DNA of 5,944 bases from an uncultured Collinsella sp. (GTDB lineage Bacteria > Actinomycetota > Coriobacteriia > Coriobacteriales > Coriobacteriaceae): contig CABPWH010000094.1 in the NCBI GenBank assembly GCA_902461085.1, forward strand, positions 1 to 5,944, read 5' to 3'. The translations under genes and the position numbers were made by a program. Positions 1 to 5,813 of the stretch are shown piece after piece. Within the stretch, counting starts at the first letter, position 1, and every line of letters starts with the position of its first letter. The notes under the pieces were generated by a model, which searched no databases, was not told the DNA's origin, and worked only from the letters and a program-made list of their open reading frames with translations.

Positions 1-55
1 CGAGATAGCCCTCCTGGTCGAAATGCATGATCTCGATCTTCTCGGTTTCCTTCAT
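1..55 (-). CDS. Start of a gene running off the left edge; possibly a second SIS-domain sugar-phosphate protein
   Basis: Only the first 18 codons are visible, reading MKETEKIEIMHFDQEGYL. The ATG at 55-53 is preceded by AGGAG at 66-62 with a 6-nt spacer, so the start is well supported. The gene lies 60 bp downstream of the SIS-domain gene on the same strand, with no terminator between them, so the two are probably co-transcribed. Function cannot be proved from 18 residues. From memory, some SIS-domain sugar isomerases and deglycases begin with a similar short 'FDxxxYL' stretch, and such genes often occur in pairs (for example the two deglycases of glucoselysine operons). A second SIS protein is therefore a reasonable but weak guess; a transport or other catabolic protein is equally possible. 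The start itself is fairly secure, the function is not. Confidence 0.6.
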   Translation of the reverse strand, partial: MKETEKIEIMHFDQEGYL

Positions 56-91
56 TTGTCTCTCCTTTCTGGGGTTGTTTCCACATCCCCC

Positions 92-105
92 ATGCCAACG
101 GGCAT
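92..105. other. Small hairpin in the gap between the SIS gene and the next gene
   Basis: ATGCC at 92-96 pairs with GGCAT at 101-105 around a 4-base loop. It lies about 10 bp after the SIS gene stop and 37 bp before the next start. No T-tract follows on the minus strand, so it is not a typical terminator. It could be an mRNA-processing or stabilising stem, or chance. Confidence 0.25.
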
Positions 106-115
106 CAAAACCCGC

Positions 116-1231
116 TTACATTCCGTAACACTCGGCCGCTTTGGCCTTAAGCGCATTGACTGACTCTTCGTAGCCCTCTGCCTTGACCTCCATTTGCTTG
201 GAGACGGCATCAAGATACGGGTGCACGTCCCATGACTTCAGACGCTCGGCTATCATGGCCGCAATCGTCTGGAAGAACACAAGATTGGGAATTGCGCTGA
301 GCAGCGGAGCCACCTGAGGCACCGCAACCTCGTGAGCCCTACCCTTGGGATGGGCCGTGAGCAGCACCGTTTTTGTCGTAACGTTCGATAGCGCATCAGC
401 GATATTCGCAAGACGCTCCGACCCCTGCGGATCGTCGACGATAAACACCAGATAGCCCGGAACGATCTGCATCTCGGGACCGTGGACGAACTCCTCGCCT
501 TCGTGATGCATGGCAGGAATCTTGATGGTCTCGCTCAGCTTGAGGGCCGCCTCTTCGGCAACGCCATAGTTGGGGCCGTTGCCGACGACCATGGCGGGCG
601 TGTGCTCAGAAAGCTCGAGCATGTGGTCTTGGACATATGCCTCGGCGGTCTTGCACATCACGGCATTGGCATGGATAGCCTCGCGCAGGTCGTCAAGACG
701 CTGGGCAACGCCCTTGGCGTCAATCGTTCCGCGCGCCTGACCGCCGTAAATGCCAAAGAGCACCAGGTACTCAACGAGCACCTCGACGCCCAGAGTCACA
801 AAGTCCACCGACTCGACGCCCACACCGTAGTCAAGAACGATGTCAGCGTGTTCCTTGATGGGTGCCTCGACGTTTGCCGTGAGCGCAACTGCAGCCATAT
901 CGTGTGCGCGCATGTAATCGAGCGCCGCAATCGTATTGGTCGAATAGCCACTCTGCGAAACGGCAATGTTGAGCACATGCTGCGGATAGGTGTGTTCAAA
1001 ATCGACGAAGGCCTCGGGCGTCACAACGGACACCTGCATTTGCAGGGCATCTTGCAGGTAATCGCGGGCGCAATCGGCGGCATGGCGCGACGAACCCGAA
1101 GCAACGATGCGCAGCGCGTCAAAAGAACCGGACTGGAAAATATCAACGAGCTGCGCTACCAGCTCAGACGAACGCTCGAGGTTCTCCCCCATACGCACAT
1201 GGGCAAGCTGAACGTAATCGAGCATCTTCAT
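116..1231 (-). CDS. Double SIS-domain sugar-phosphate isomerase/deglycase (GlmS C-terminal / FrlB / AgaS-like)
   Basis: A 371-residue cytoplasmic protein with two SIS domains, the fold of the isomerase half of GlmS and of fructosamine-6-phosphate deglycases. The first domain (about 36-165) carries ASGSSRHAA at 44-52 and SQSGYSTNT at 92-100, the phosphosugar-binding Ser/Thr loop. The second (about 212-345) carries VVGNGPNYGVAEEAALKL at 215-232 and HHEGEEFVHGPEM at 242-254. The Glu and the HGP of that motif match the catalytic region of GlmS and FrlB. There is no N-terminal glutamine amidotransferase domain, so it is not a full GlmS. Probable role: isomerising, deaminating or deglycating a sugar-6-phosphate in catabolism. 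The substrate cannot be read from sequence; fructoselysine-6-P, glucoselysine-6-P and amino-sugar phosphates are candidates. ATG 1231 was chosen because GAGGTG lies 5 nt upstream; the longer TTG start at 1270 has no such site and falls in the putative operator. Confidence 0.88.
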   Translation of the reverse strand: MKMLDYVQLAHVRMGENLERSSELVAQLVDIFQSGSFDALRIVASGSSRHAADCARDYLQDALQMQVSVVTPEAFVDFEHTYPQHVLNIAVSQSGYSTNTIAALDYMRAHDMAAVALTANVEAPIKEHADIVLDYGVGVESVDFVTLGVEVLVEYLVLFGIYGGQARGTIDAKGVAQRLDDLREAIHANAVMCKTAEAYVQDHMLELSEHTPAMVVGNGPNYGVAEEAALKLSETIKIPAMHHEGEEFVHGPEMQIVPGYLVFIVDDPQGSERLANIADALSNVTTKTVLLTAHPKGRAHEVAVPQVAPLLSAIPNLVFFQTIAAMIAERLKSWDVHPYLDAVSKQMEVKAEGYEESVNALKAKAAECYGM

Positions 1232-1236
1232 CGTCT

Positions 1237-1242
1237 CACCTC
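1237..1242 (-). promoter_or_regulatory. Ribosome binding site that fixes the SIS gene start
   Basis: GAGGTG (read on the minus strand) lies 5 nt before the ATG at 1231. It supports a 371-residue product over a 13-residue longer one beginning at TTG 1270. Confidence 0.75.
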
Positions 1243-1255
1243 GTAACAAATCATT

Positions 1256-1268
1256 AGTATTTGATACC
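1256..1268. promoter_or_regulatory. Candidate GntR operator, dyad GGTAT-CAA-ATACT
   Basis: Read on the minus strand this is GGTATCAAATACT, an inverted repeat GGTAT/ATACC with a 3-bp centre and one mismatch. It sits 25 bp upstream of the SIS gene ATG. Short GGTAT-type or related half-sites with small spacers are usual for HutC-type GntR repressors (for example the NagR site). A TGG followed by TATCAA at 1269-1261 could be a weak extended -10, in which case a bound repressor would block the promoter. The dyad is seen directly; the function is inferred from position and from the nearby GntR genes. Confidence 0.45.
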
Positions 1269-1301
1269 AATCACAGTTACAGGTTATGGCTTTTTGATAC
1301 C
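1260..1301 (-). repeat. Two direct copies of GGTATCAAA, 33 bp apart
   Basis: The 9-mer GGTATCAAA occurs on the minus strand at 1268-1260 and again at 1301-1293. The 33-bp spacing is close to three helical turns, putting both copies on the same DNA face. The left copy is half of the dyad at 1256-1268; the right copy has no clear inverted partner. This arrangement fits two regulator binding sites in front of the SIS gene. Confidence 0.45.
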
Positions 1302-1358
1302 TCTTTGTCGATTAATTTATCCCCATCGGCGAACGGTCGATTTTGAGCCCTGTAAGGT

Positions 1359-1368
1359 TGTATATACA
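1359..1368. promoter_or_regulatory. Perfect 10-bp palindrome TGTATATACA in the SIS upstream region
   Basis: TGTATATACA equals its own reverse complement. It lies about 128 bp upstream of the SIS ATG and 57 bp after the second GntR gene. It may be a regulator site or contain a -10 element for leftward transcription: TATACA at 1364-1359 has a weak TTTTGA 17 bp upstream. Neither reading is proven, and a 10-bp palindrome can occur by chance in AT-rich intergenic DNA. Confidence 0.35.
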
Positions 1369-1405
1369 GCTGACCCAACGATCAAAACTGGTTAGTTTCC
1401 CAGCC

Positions 1406-1422
1406 GTTATTCACAGAATACC
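1406..1422. promoter_or_regulatory. Dyad GGTATTC-TGT-GAATAAC just after the second GntR gene
   Basis: On the minus strand GGTATTC at 1422-1416 faces GAATAAC at 1412-1406 across a 3-bp centre, with one mismatch in seven pairs. It begins 3 nt after the GntR stop codon and again contains the GGTAT half-site seen at 1268 and 1301. It could be a distal operator or a small mRNA hairpin at the end of the GntR transcript. No good T-tract follows, though weak stems (CTGG/CCAG at 1388-1391 and 1400-1403) precede TTTTG. Confidence 0.35.
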
Positions 1423-1424
1423 AG

Positions 1425-2138
1425 CTAGTACGTATAGGTGTAGCCGCCCGTATCGCCACGATTGAAGGACTTTACATACTCGATAGCCTGACCGCTCGCG
1501 TCATAGCTCACGCATTCCAAAAGCAAAACAAGATCGCCCTGTTCCAGTCCAAGGAGGCCGGCATCTCGTGCGCCCAGCGCTTCGATATCGAGCTTTTCCT
1601 GTGCCATGACTGGCTTTCGGCCCAGCATCTCATAGGTCTCGTACAAACTGAAGACCGACACGTCAATATCTTCGATGGTTGGGAACAGCAGACAGGGAAT
1701 CAGCGCCGTCTCAATCGATACGGGGCTACCGTTTATGCAGTTCAGGCGTCGAACGGAATAGAGCAGGTCGTCCTCGGCGATGCCAAACAGGTCGGCGTAA
1801 TATGGCCCCGCATAACGCTTGGAACGCGCGAGAATACGGACGGACGGCTCGCCGCCCGAAGCACGGACCGATTCACGGAAACCGACCGTGCGTTCAAAAA
1901 AAGCAGGTACTTTCTGCGCCACAAAGGCACCTTTTCCCCGAACACGGCGAATCTGCCCGCGCCGAACCAGCTCATCGACAGCGCTTCGGATGGTCAAGCG
2001 TGTCGTACCAAATTCCTCGGCAAGGTCTTTTTCGGACGGAATCATGGAACCCGTGGGATATATACCGCGCTCGATACGTTCCTCGATGCGGCGTCGAATG
2101 CGCATATAAACCGGGGTGGCATCTACTGTTTCAGCCAT
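1425..2138 (-). CDS. GntR-family regulator, HutC/UTRA type (downstream member of the pair)
   Basis: A 237-residue transcription regulator, typical in length for the HutC subfamily. Residues about 9-74 form the winged helix-turn-helix: PSEKDLAEEFGTTRLTIRSA at 34-53 is the classic GntR recognition region, and RGKGAFV at 67-73 is the wing tip. Residues about 95-235 match the UTRA effector-binding fold, with RLNCINGSPVSIETAL at 131-146, SLYE at 164-167 and a C-terminal TYTY. UTRA domains usually sense a sugar phosphate or other small metabolite and release DNA on binding. The ATG at 2138 lies inside the end of the preceding GntR gene (16-bp overlap), with AGGTGA a few bases upstream, which suggests translational coupling. 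It is the nearest regulator to the SIS gene and its GGTAT sites, so it is a likely controller of that operon. The effector is unknown. Confidence 0.9.
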   Translation of the reverse strand: MAETVDATPVYMRIRRRIEERIERGIYPTGSMIPSEKDLAEEFGTTRLTIRSAVDELVRRGQIRRVRGKGAFVAQKVPAFFERTVGFRESVRASGGEPSVRILARSKRYAGPYYADLFGIAEDDLLYSVRRLNCINGSPVSIETALIPCLLFPTIEDIDVSVFSLYETYEMLGRKPVMAQEKLDIEALGARDAGLLGLEQGDLVLLLECVSYDASGQAIEYVKSFNRGDTGGYTYTY

Positions 2139-2890
2139 TGTTCACCTGCCACGCTCCTCATGCCGTTCTCTTCGCCGTTATCGGCAAAGCGGAACTTTGT
2201 GGGCAAAATCACCGATTTGCAATGCTCCACAAAACGCATGTCCTTATCAAATTCGATCGAGCTCTCATAGAACACCGGCGTTCCCTCTTCTTGCTGGAGC
2301 AGCTCGGCCTCTTCGACGTTCAAACGCGAGATGGAGATATGCTCACGTCCATGCTCAACACGCACGCCACCTTCTTTGAGCAAGACATCGTAAAGGCTCT
2401 CGCACTCAAAATCGTGCTCGGGAAGCGATGGGCACAGGGACAGGTTAACGTGAGCCGTCTCGATTGACGCCGGCTCGCCCTCAATAAGTCGAACGCGCTG
2501 CATGCGGAGCAAAGGGGCGCCTACAGCCACCCCAAGCTTGTCGGCAAGCGTCTTATCCGCCTCGATGGTCCCGGTGGAAACCAGACGAGAAGAGGGGTGC
2601 AGGCCGGCAGTCCGCACAGCATCGGAGAAGTTATATGTTTCCTGAAAGATGTTCAGCGGCTTGGGAGGACACACATACGTGCCCGATCCGCGACGGCTCT
2701 CAAGCGTTCCACACGAGATGAGCCGCGTGATACCGGCACGCAACGCCGTACGCGAAACGCCAATCTCTTCGCACAGCACGCGCTCGGCCGGCAGGCGATC
2801 GCCGCCGGCAAGCTGATGGTGCTGGATATACCAAAGAATTCCCTCAACAGCACGATCTTTGGGGGGAATTGCATAAGATTCGCCTGCCAT
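2123..2890 (-). CDS. GntR-family regulator, HutC/UTRA type (upstream member of the pair)
   Basis: A 255-residue regulator with the same architecture as its neighbour. The winged helix-turn-helix covers about 12-75, with LPAERVLCEEIGVSRTALRA at 33-52 and the wing RRGSGTYV at 66-73. The UTRA domain covers about 95-236 and includes RVRLIEGEPASIETAHV at 132-148 and ESLYD at 164-168. About 20 residues after the UTRA domain form an unassigned tail that is overlapped by the next gene. The two proteins share the UTRA 'G-x-P-x-SIETA' stretch but differ in the recognition helix (TTRLTIRSAVDELV against VSRTALRAGITRLI), so they probably bind different sites or respond to different ligands. The ATG at 2890 has AGGAGT upstream with a 7-nt spacer. 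The gene lies 38 bp after the 162-residue unknown protein and may share its transcript. Confidence 0.9.
   Translation of the reverse strand: MAGESYAIPPKDRAVEGILWYIQHHQLAGGDRLPAERVLCEEIGVSRTALRAGITRLISCGTLESRRGSGTYVCPPKPLNIFQETYNFSDAVRTAGLHPSSRLVSTGTIEADKTLADKLGVAVGAPLLRMQRVRLIEGEPASIETAHVNLSLCPSLPEHDFECESLYDVLLKEGGVRVEHGREHISISRLNVEEAELLQQEEGTPVFYESSIEFDKDMRFVEHCKSVILPTKFRFADNGEENGMRSVAGEQWLKQ
2142..2147 (-). promoter_or_regulatory. Ribosome binding site of the second GntR gene, inside the first
   Basis: AGGTGA on the minus strand lies 3 nt before the ATG at 2138 and within the last codons of the upstream gntR gene, whose TAG is at 2125-2123. Ribosomes finishing the first gene would pass over the second start, which favours coupled, roughly matched synthesis of the two regulators. 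Confidence 0.6.
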
Positions 2891-2928
2891 TGCACAGACT
2901 CCTCATTCAGAAACGTATGCCGCCAAAA

Positions 2929-3417
2929 TTAGGCCAGCCCTCCCATGGCATCAAATTCGGCCTTGATCTTCTCGGCGACATTCCGATACGACTTATATAG
3001 ACTTGACTCGCGTTTGACTTCGTCGGTCATAACGGGAATCTCTAATTTGGAAACCTCGTCTTTCCCCGTCTGAACCGCCACAACAACGCCCATACCAAGA
3101 CACATATTGCGCTTGGCAGCGTTTATTTTCGCCGCCTTGGCAGGATTTGCCAGGATACGCTGGGCAAATTCCTGTTTAGAGACCGCTTCTTCGGCCTCCG
3201 GATCGCCCGCCTCGGCCACTTCGCACTGCAACACGTCCGCATAGTCAAAAATCTTCGGCTCGCCGCCGCGCTGATGCACGGCCCACTTGCGGCGCGTGGC
3301 GTCCTGGTAGATAGCCGGCAAAAATGTAAACCGCGGCGGGTCCAAAATCGTATCCGTGATGGTAAACACATCGGGATCAAAGGCATCCTGCGGGTTTTTC
3401 TTCTTGAACAGCCCCAT
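2929..3417 (-). CDS. Conserved-looking protein of unknown function, 162 residues
   Basis: Not confidently recognised. It is soluble, with no signal peptide or membrane helix. It begins MGLFKKKNPQD, then a predicted beta-rich part (about 15-120) containing IFDYADVLQCEVAEAGD at 56-72 and MCLGMGVVVAVQT at 105-117. It ends in an amphipathic helix at about 138-158 (SSLYKSYRNVAEKIKAEFDA). The pattern 'basic start, I-x-Y-x-DI-x-x-E, short beta strands, S-x-x-Y helix' recalls small PH-like/DUF4428-type bacterial proteins, but that is a memory-based resemblance only. ATG 3417 was chosen because GGGAGG lies 5 nt upstream and a predicted transcription start near 3448 excludes the longer ATG at 3450. It is 38 bp upstream of the GntR pair on the same strand, so it may be the first gene of their operon. 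No role in sugar use can be claimed from sequence. Confidence 0.75.
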   Translation of the reverse strand: MGLFKKKNPQDAFDPDVFTITDTILDPPRFTFLPAIYQDATRRKWAVHQRGGEPKIFDYADVLQCEVAEAGDPEAEEAVSKQEFAQRILANPAKAAKINAAKRNMCLGMGVVVAVQTGKDEVSKLEIPVMTDEVKRESSLYKSYRNVAEKIKAEFDAMGGLA

Positions 3418-3454
3418 ATCAGCCTCCCGTACTAGCATTAAACAACTCAAGCTG

Positions 3455-3463
3455 AATATAGCA
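3455..3463 (-). promoter_or_regulatory. Extended -10 promoter for the unknown-protein/GntR transcript
   Basis: On the minus strand TGC-TATATT at 3463-3455 matches the extended -10 pattern TGnTATAAT with one mismatch. There is no good -35, as is common for extended -10 promoters. Transcription would start near 3448, leaving a leader of about 30 nt that carries the GGGAGG ribosome binding site at 3428-3423. Confidence 0.5.
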
Positions 3464-3540
3464 CCAATTTCAAGCCGCTGCCTTACCCTATCGGTGCGCG
3501 GCGTCTAAGGCTCGCCCAGCGGAAGAGTTAACGGACGAGG

Positions 3541-3576
3541 GCCGGGGTGCCTGCCGGCAAATAGCGGACACTCCGC
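3541..3576. other. Two GC-rich dyads downstream of the LacI gene, weak terminator candidates
   Basis: GCGGA at 3564-3568 pairs with TCCGC at 3572-3576 (3-base loop). GCCGG at 3541-3545 can pair with CCGGC at 3554-3558. Both lie 30-65 bp past the LacI stop in the direction of transcription. Neither is followed by a T-tract, so at best they are weak terminators or transcript 3' ends. The rest of the 188-bp gap (3418-3605) holds the promoter at 3455-3463 and nothing else recognised. Confidence 0.3.
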
Positions 3577-3605
3577 ATGCAATCTATGCAAACAAACAAG
3601 TACGC

Positions 3606-4634
3606 TTAGCTACATTCGGTAAGTTCGAGCACGCTGCCCTTAATGATAAGCGCCGGCTCCAGGACGACCTCTTCGGCACGCCTGCCGCCCCTACCGGCAA
3701 GACGCTTGGACATGCAGCCAAAAGCATGCTCCGCAAGGACACCAGGATCCTGCTCAATCGCGGTCAGCGCCGGCTCAAAGAGAACGTCGGCCGCCGAGTT
3801 GTCATAGCTCACCACCGAGATATCGCCCGGGATGCTCTTCCCCATCTCGTGCAAGCGCTTGAGCAGACCGAGGGCGATGTTATCCGAACTTGCGAACACA
3901 GCGGTGGCATCAGTTGCGAGCACCGCCTCCGAGGCCTCGTAGGCACTCGGAATGTAGTACTCGCTCTCAAACTCCAAACGTGCGTCGATAGGCAGGCCAA
4001 CCTCGCGCAGCGCGCGCTCATAGCCGGCAAGTCGCTTACGCCCCGTATTGGAACGGCGCGCGTTAACCAAGCAGGCAATGCGACGGTGGCCCTGCTCGAT
4101 CAGATAGCGGGTGGCCATGTAGCCACCCATCTCGTGGTCGAACATCACCTTGTCGCACTCGAGCCCCTCAATGGCACGGTCGACCATCACGGCAGGGATA
4201 GGCAGATGGCTGACTTCTTCGCGCAGGGCGCGGTCGTCGGAGAACTCGTCACCCACCACCAGAAAGACACCGTCGACGCCGCGCGTCACCAGCTGGCGCA
4301 GCAGCTCCAGATCGTCGTCGGCACTTCCGCCCGAGCTGGTAATAAAGAGCGCATAGCCGTCCTCGCGGCAGCGCTTTTCCAAGCTGCCGGCAAGCGAGGC
4401 AAAAAAGCGGCTCTCGATGTTAGGGACGATAAGGCCCAGCGTGCGCGACTCGCGCATGACCAGGCTACGCGCAATCTGGTTGGGAACATAGTGGTTGCGC
4501 GCCGCGACCTCTTTGATGAGCTTGCGGTTTTCTTCCGAGATGCGACAGGGCCGATTATTGAGCACAAGCGAGACCGACGAGGGGGAAAGCCCCACCTCCT
4601 GGGCGATCTGCTTGAGGGTGACTTTGTTGGCCAT
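3606..4634 (-). CDS. LacI-family transcriptional repressor
   Basis: A 342-residue protein, normal length for the LacI/GalR family. Residues 5-26 (TLKQIAQEVGLSPSSVSLVL and on) are the N-terminal helix-turn-helix, and NQIARSL at 52-58 is the hinge helix that contacts the minor groove. A periplasmic-binding-protein-like sugar-sensing domain spans about 64-335, with RTLGLIVPNIESRFF at 64-78, VDRAI at 151-155, FASSDNIALGLL at 247-258 and VVSYDNSA at 274-281. Such proteins sense a sugar or nucleoside and usually repress catabolic or transport genes. Here no sugar operon is adjacent: the gene lies divergently from murB and is followed by an unrelated gene, so its target is elsewhere, or it regulates itself. 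The ATG at 4634 is preceded by GGAAGGAG with a 4-nt spacer. Ligand unknown; the family call is firm. Confidence 0.93.
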   Translation of the reverse strand: MANKVTLKQIAQEVGLSPSSVSLVLNNRPCRISEENRKLIKEVAARNHYVPNQIARSLVMRESRTLGLIVPNIESRFFASLAGSLEKRCREDGYALFITSSGGSADDDLELLRQLVTRGVDGVFLVVGDEFSDDRALREEVSHLPIPAVMVDRAIEGLECDKVMFDHEMGGYMATRYLIEQGHRRIACLVNARRSNTGRKRLAGYERALREVGLPIDARLEFESEYYIPSAYEASEAVLATDATAVFASSDNIALGLLKRLHEMGKSIPGDISVVSYDNSAADVLFEPALTAIEQDPGVLAEHAFGCMSKRLAGRGGRRAEEVVLEPALIIKGSVLELTECS

Positions 4635-4650
4635 CTCGCTCCTTCCGGGT

Positions 4651-4660
4651 TTACGCGCAA
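4651..4660. promoter_or_regulatory. Possible autoregulatory operator TTACGCGCAA
   Basis: This 10-mer is an inverted repeat with one mismatched pair (TTACG/CGCAA). It sits a few bases after the predicted LacI transcription start (about 4663) and before the ribosome binding site, where an autorepression site would be expected. LacI-family operators normally centre on CG, while this one centres on GC, which weakens the case. Confidence 0.25.
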
Positions 4661-4669
4661 TCTCTTGAA

Positions 4670-4675
4670 AGTATA
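4670..4675 (-). promoter_or_regulatory. -10 element of the LacI gene
   Basis: TATACT at 4675-4670 on the minus strand matches the -10 consensus at five of six bases and lies 36-41 bp upstream of the LacI ATG. No convincing -35 is seen 16-18 bp upstream, so activation or a weak promoter is possible. Confidence 0.45.
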
Positions 4676-4768
4676 GCGACTACCCCTTTACCTCGGTGAT
4701 AAACACTTTACCAATCCGGTAGACGGCTGTTTTATCGCCGCCAGCGCACCAAATCCGTCCGGGTGGGG

Positions 4769-4774
4769 TATATT
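4769..4774 (+). promoter_or_regulatory. -10 element of murB
   Basis: TATATT (five of six matches to TATAAT) lies 44 bp upstream of the murB ATG at 4818. The -35 is not convincing. If used, transcription starts near 4781, downstream of a possible TTG start at 4773, which therefore cannot be the real start from this promoter. The 183-bp gap 4635-4817 holds this element and the divergent LacI promoter, and nothing else recognised. Confidence 0.45.
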
Positions 4775-4817
4775 GCAATCGATTGATGACAACGACCACC
4801 AAAAGGCGGATATTCGT

Positions 4818-5780
4818 ATGCACGAGAACGACTTTTTTAACGAGGACCTGCTGTGCGCACTTGCTGGCGTTGCCGACGAGGACAACGTGTTGATGAGCGA
4901 GCCCATGCGCGAGCACACCACGTTTAAGATCGGCGGCCCGGCCGACGTCTTTGTCACGCCCGATACTGAGCAGGGCCTCGTCGCCACGCTCGATACCTGC
5001 TATCGCTGCGACCTGCCGCTTACCATCGTGGGCAACGGCTCCGACCTGCTCGTCGGCGACAAGGGCATCCGTGGCGTCGTCGTGGCGCTGGGCGAAGGCC
5101 TCTCCGACATTACGGTCGACGGCACGCACGTCACGGCGGCGGCCGGCGCCTTGCTTTCCGATGTCGCCGCGGCGGCAGCCGAGGCCGGTCTCACCGGCAT
5201 GGAGCCCATCTCGGGCATCCCCGGATCGGTCGGCGGCGCCTGCTACATGAACGCCGGTGCCTACGGTGCCTGCATGGCCGATGTGCTGGAGTCCGTGCGC
5301 GTCTACAAACCCGCTCGCCAGCTCGACGACGGCACCCGCGGCAGCGGCAATATCATCGAGTTCGATGTCGACGAGCTCAACCTGGGTTATCGAAAGAGCC
5401 GCATCGCCGATGACGGCTTTATCGTGCTTTCGGCCACCTTCAATCTCGCTCCGGGCAACGCCGCGATGATCAAGGCCGACATGGACGACTACCGCCAGCG
5501 CCGCGAGGACAAGCAGCCGCTCGACATGCCGAGTGCCGGCTCCACTTTCAAGCGCCCCGAGGGTTACTTTGCCGGCAAACTCATCATGGATGCCGGCCTG
5601 CGAGGACACGCCGTTGGCGGCGCGCAGGTGAGCGAGAAGCACTGCGGCTTCATCGTCAACGCCGACCACGCCACCGCCGCCGATGTCGACGAACTCATCC
5701 GCCACATCCAGGCAACCGTCAAAGACCAATTCAACGTAGACCTAGAACCCGAAGTCCACCGAGTAGGCGAATTTTTATAA
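4818..5780 (+). CDS. murB: UDP-N-acetylenolpyruvoylglucosamine reductase (MurB)
   Basis: A cytoplasmic FAD enzyme that uses NADPH to reduce UDP-GlcNAc-enolpyruvate to UDP-MurNAc, the second committed step of peptidoglycan precursor synthesis. At 320 residues it is close to the 300-residue Bacillus-type (type II) enzyme and shorter than the E. coli type. All landmarks are present: HTTFKIGGPADV at 33-44, the FAD loop VGNGSDLLV at 71-79, GIPGSVGGACYMNAGAYG at 133-150, the active-site YRKSR at 191-195, PSAGSTFKRP at 238-247 with the proton-donor serine at 242, GLRGHAVGGAQVSEKH at 260-275, and the C-terminal LEPEVHRVG with the catalytic glutamate near 312. ATG 4818 was preferred to TTG 4773 because the latter overlaps the -10 box and MurB homology begins after 4818. 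An imperfect AGGCGGA ribosome binding site is 7 nt upstream. It is divergent from the LacI gene and followed directly by a terminator. The last 20 codons are AT-richer than the rest. Confidence 0.97.
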   Translation: MHENDFFNEDLLCALAGVADEDNVLMSEPMREHTTFKIGGPADVFVTPDTEQGLVATLDTCYRCDLPLTIVGNGSDLLVGDKGIRGVVVALGEGLSDITVDGTHVTAAAGALLSDVAAAAAEAGLTGMEPISGIPGSVGGACYMNAGAYGACMADVLESVRVYKPARQLDDGTRGSGNIIEFDVDELNLGYRKSRIADDGFIVLSATFNLAPGNAAMIKADMDDYRQRREDKQPLDMPSAGSTFKRPEGYFAGKLIMDAGLRGHAVGGAQVSEKHCGFIVNADHATAADVDELIRHIQATVKDQFNVDLEPEVHRVGEFL

Positions 5781-5784
5781 AAAA

Positions 5785-5806
5785 GAAGGCCCCGAAAGGG
5801 GCCTTC
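5785..5806. terminator. Bidirectional intrinsic terminator after murB
   Basis: GAAGGCCCC at 5785-5793 pairs perfectly with GGGGCCTTC at 5798-5806 around a GAAA tetraloop (9 bp). It starts 5 nt after the murB stop. On the plus strand the following tract is poor (GCCATATTT), but on the minus strand the stem is followed by TTTTTT, a strong tail. It ends murB transcription and probably also stops a converging transcript arriving from the right. Confidence 0.9.
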
Positions 5807-5813
5807 GCCATAT

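Noticed and set aside
482..1246. Long plus-strand open frame opposite the SIS gene
   Set aside because: It is the antisense of a protein with clear SIS motifs, has no recognisable domain and no ribosome binding site of note; a shadow frame common in GC-rich DNA.
1229..1270. TTG start at 1270 for the SIS gene
   Set aside because: It lacks a ribosome binding site and lies in the operator-like dyad; ATG 1231 has GAGGTG at ideal distance.
3415..3450. ATG start at 3450 for the 162-residue protein
   Set aside because: It lies at or upstream of the predicted transcription start (about 3448), and ATG 3417 has a strong GGGAGG site.
3577..3591. Direct repeat ATGCAA-TCT-ATGCAA
   Set aside because: Only two short copies, no dyad and no positional link to a promoter; likely chance.
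3726..4676. 316-codon plus-strand open frame opposite the LacI gene
   Set aside because: The minus-strand LacI protein is complete and canonical; the antisense product is a low-complexity mixture rich in R, H and A with no domain.
4773..4817. TTG start at 4773 for murB
   Set aside because: The codon overlaps the TATATT -10 box, and the extra 15 residues have no counterpart in MurB as remembered.
4680..5729. 349-codon minus-strand open frame opposite murB
   Set aside because: Shadow of murB, which has every family motif; the antisense protein is G, V, A and D-rich without a domain. Its long span reflects codon bias.
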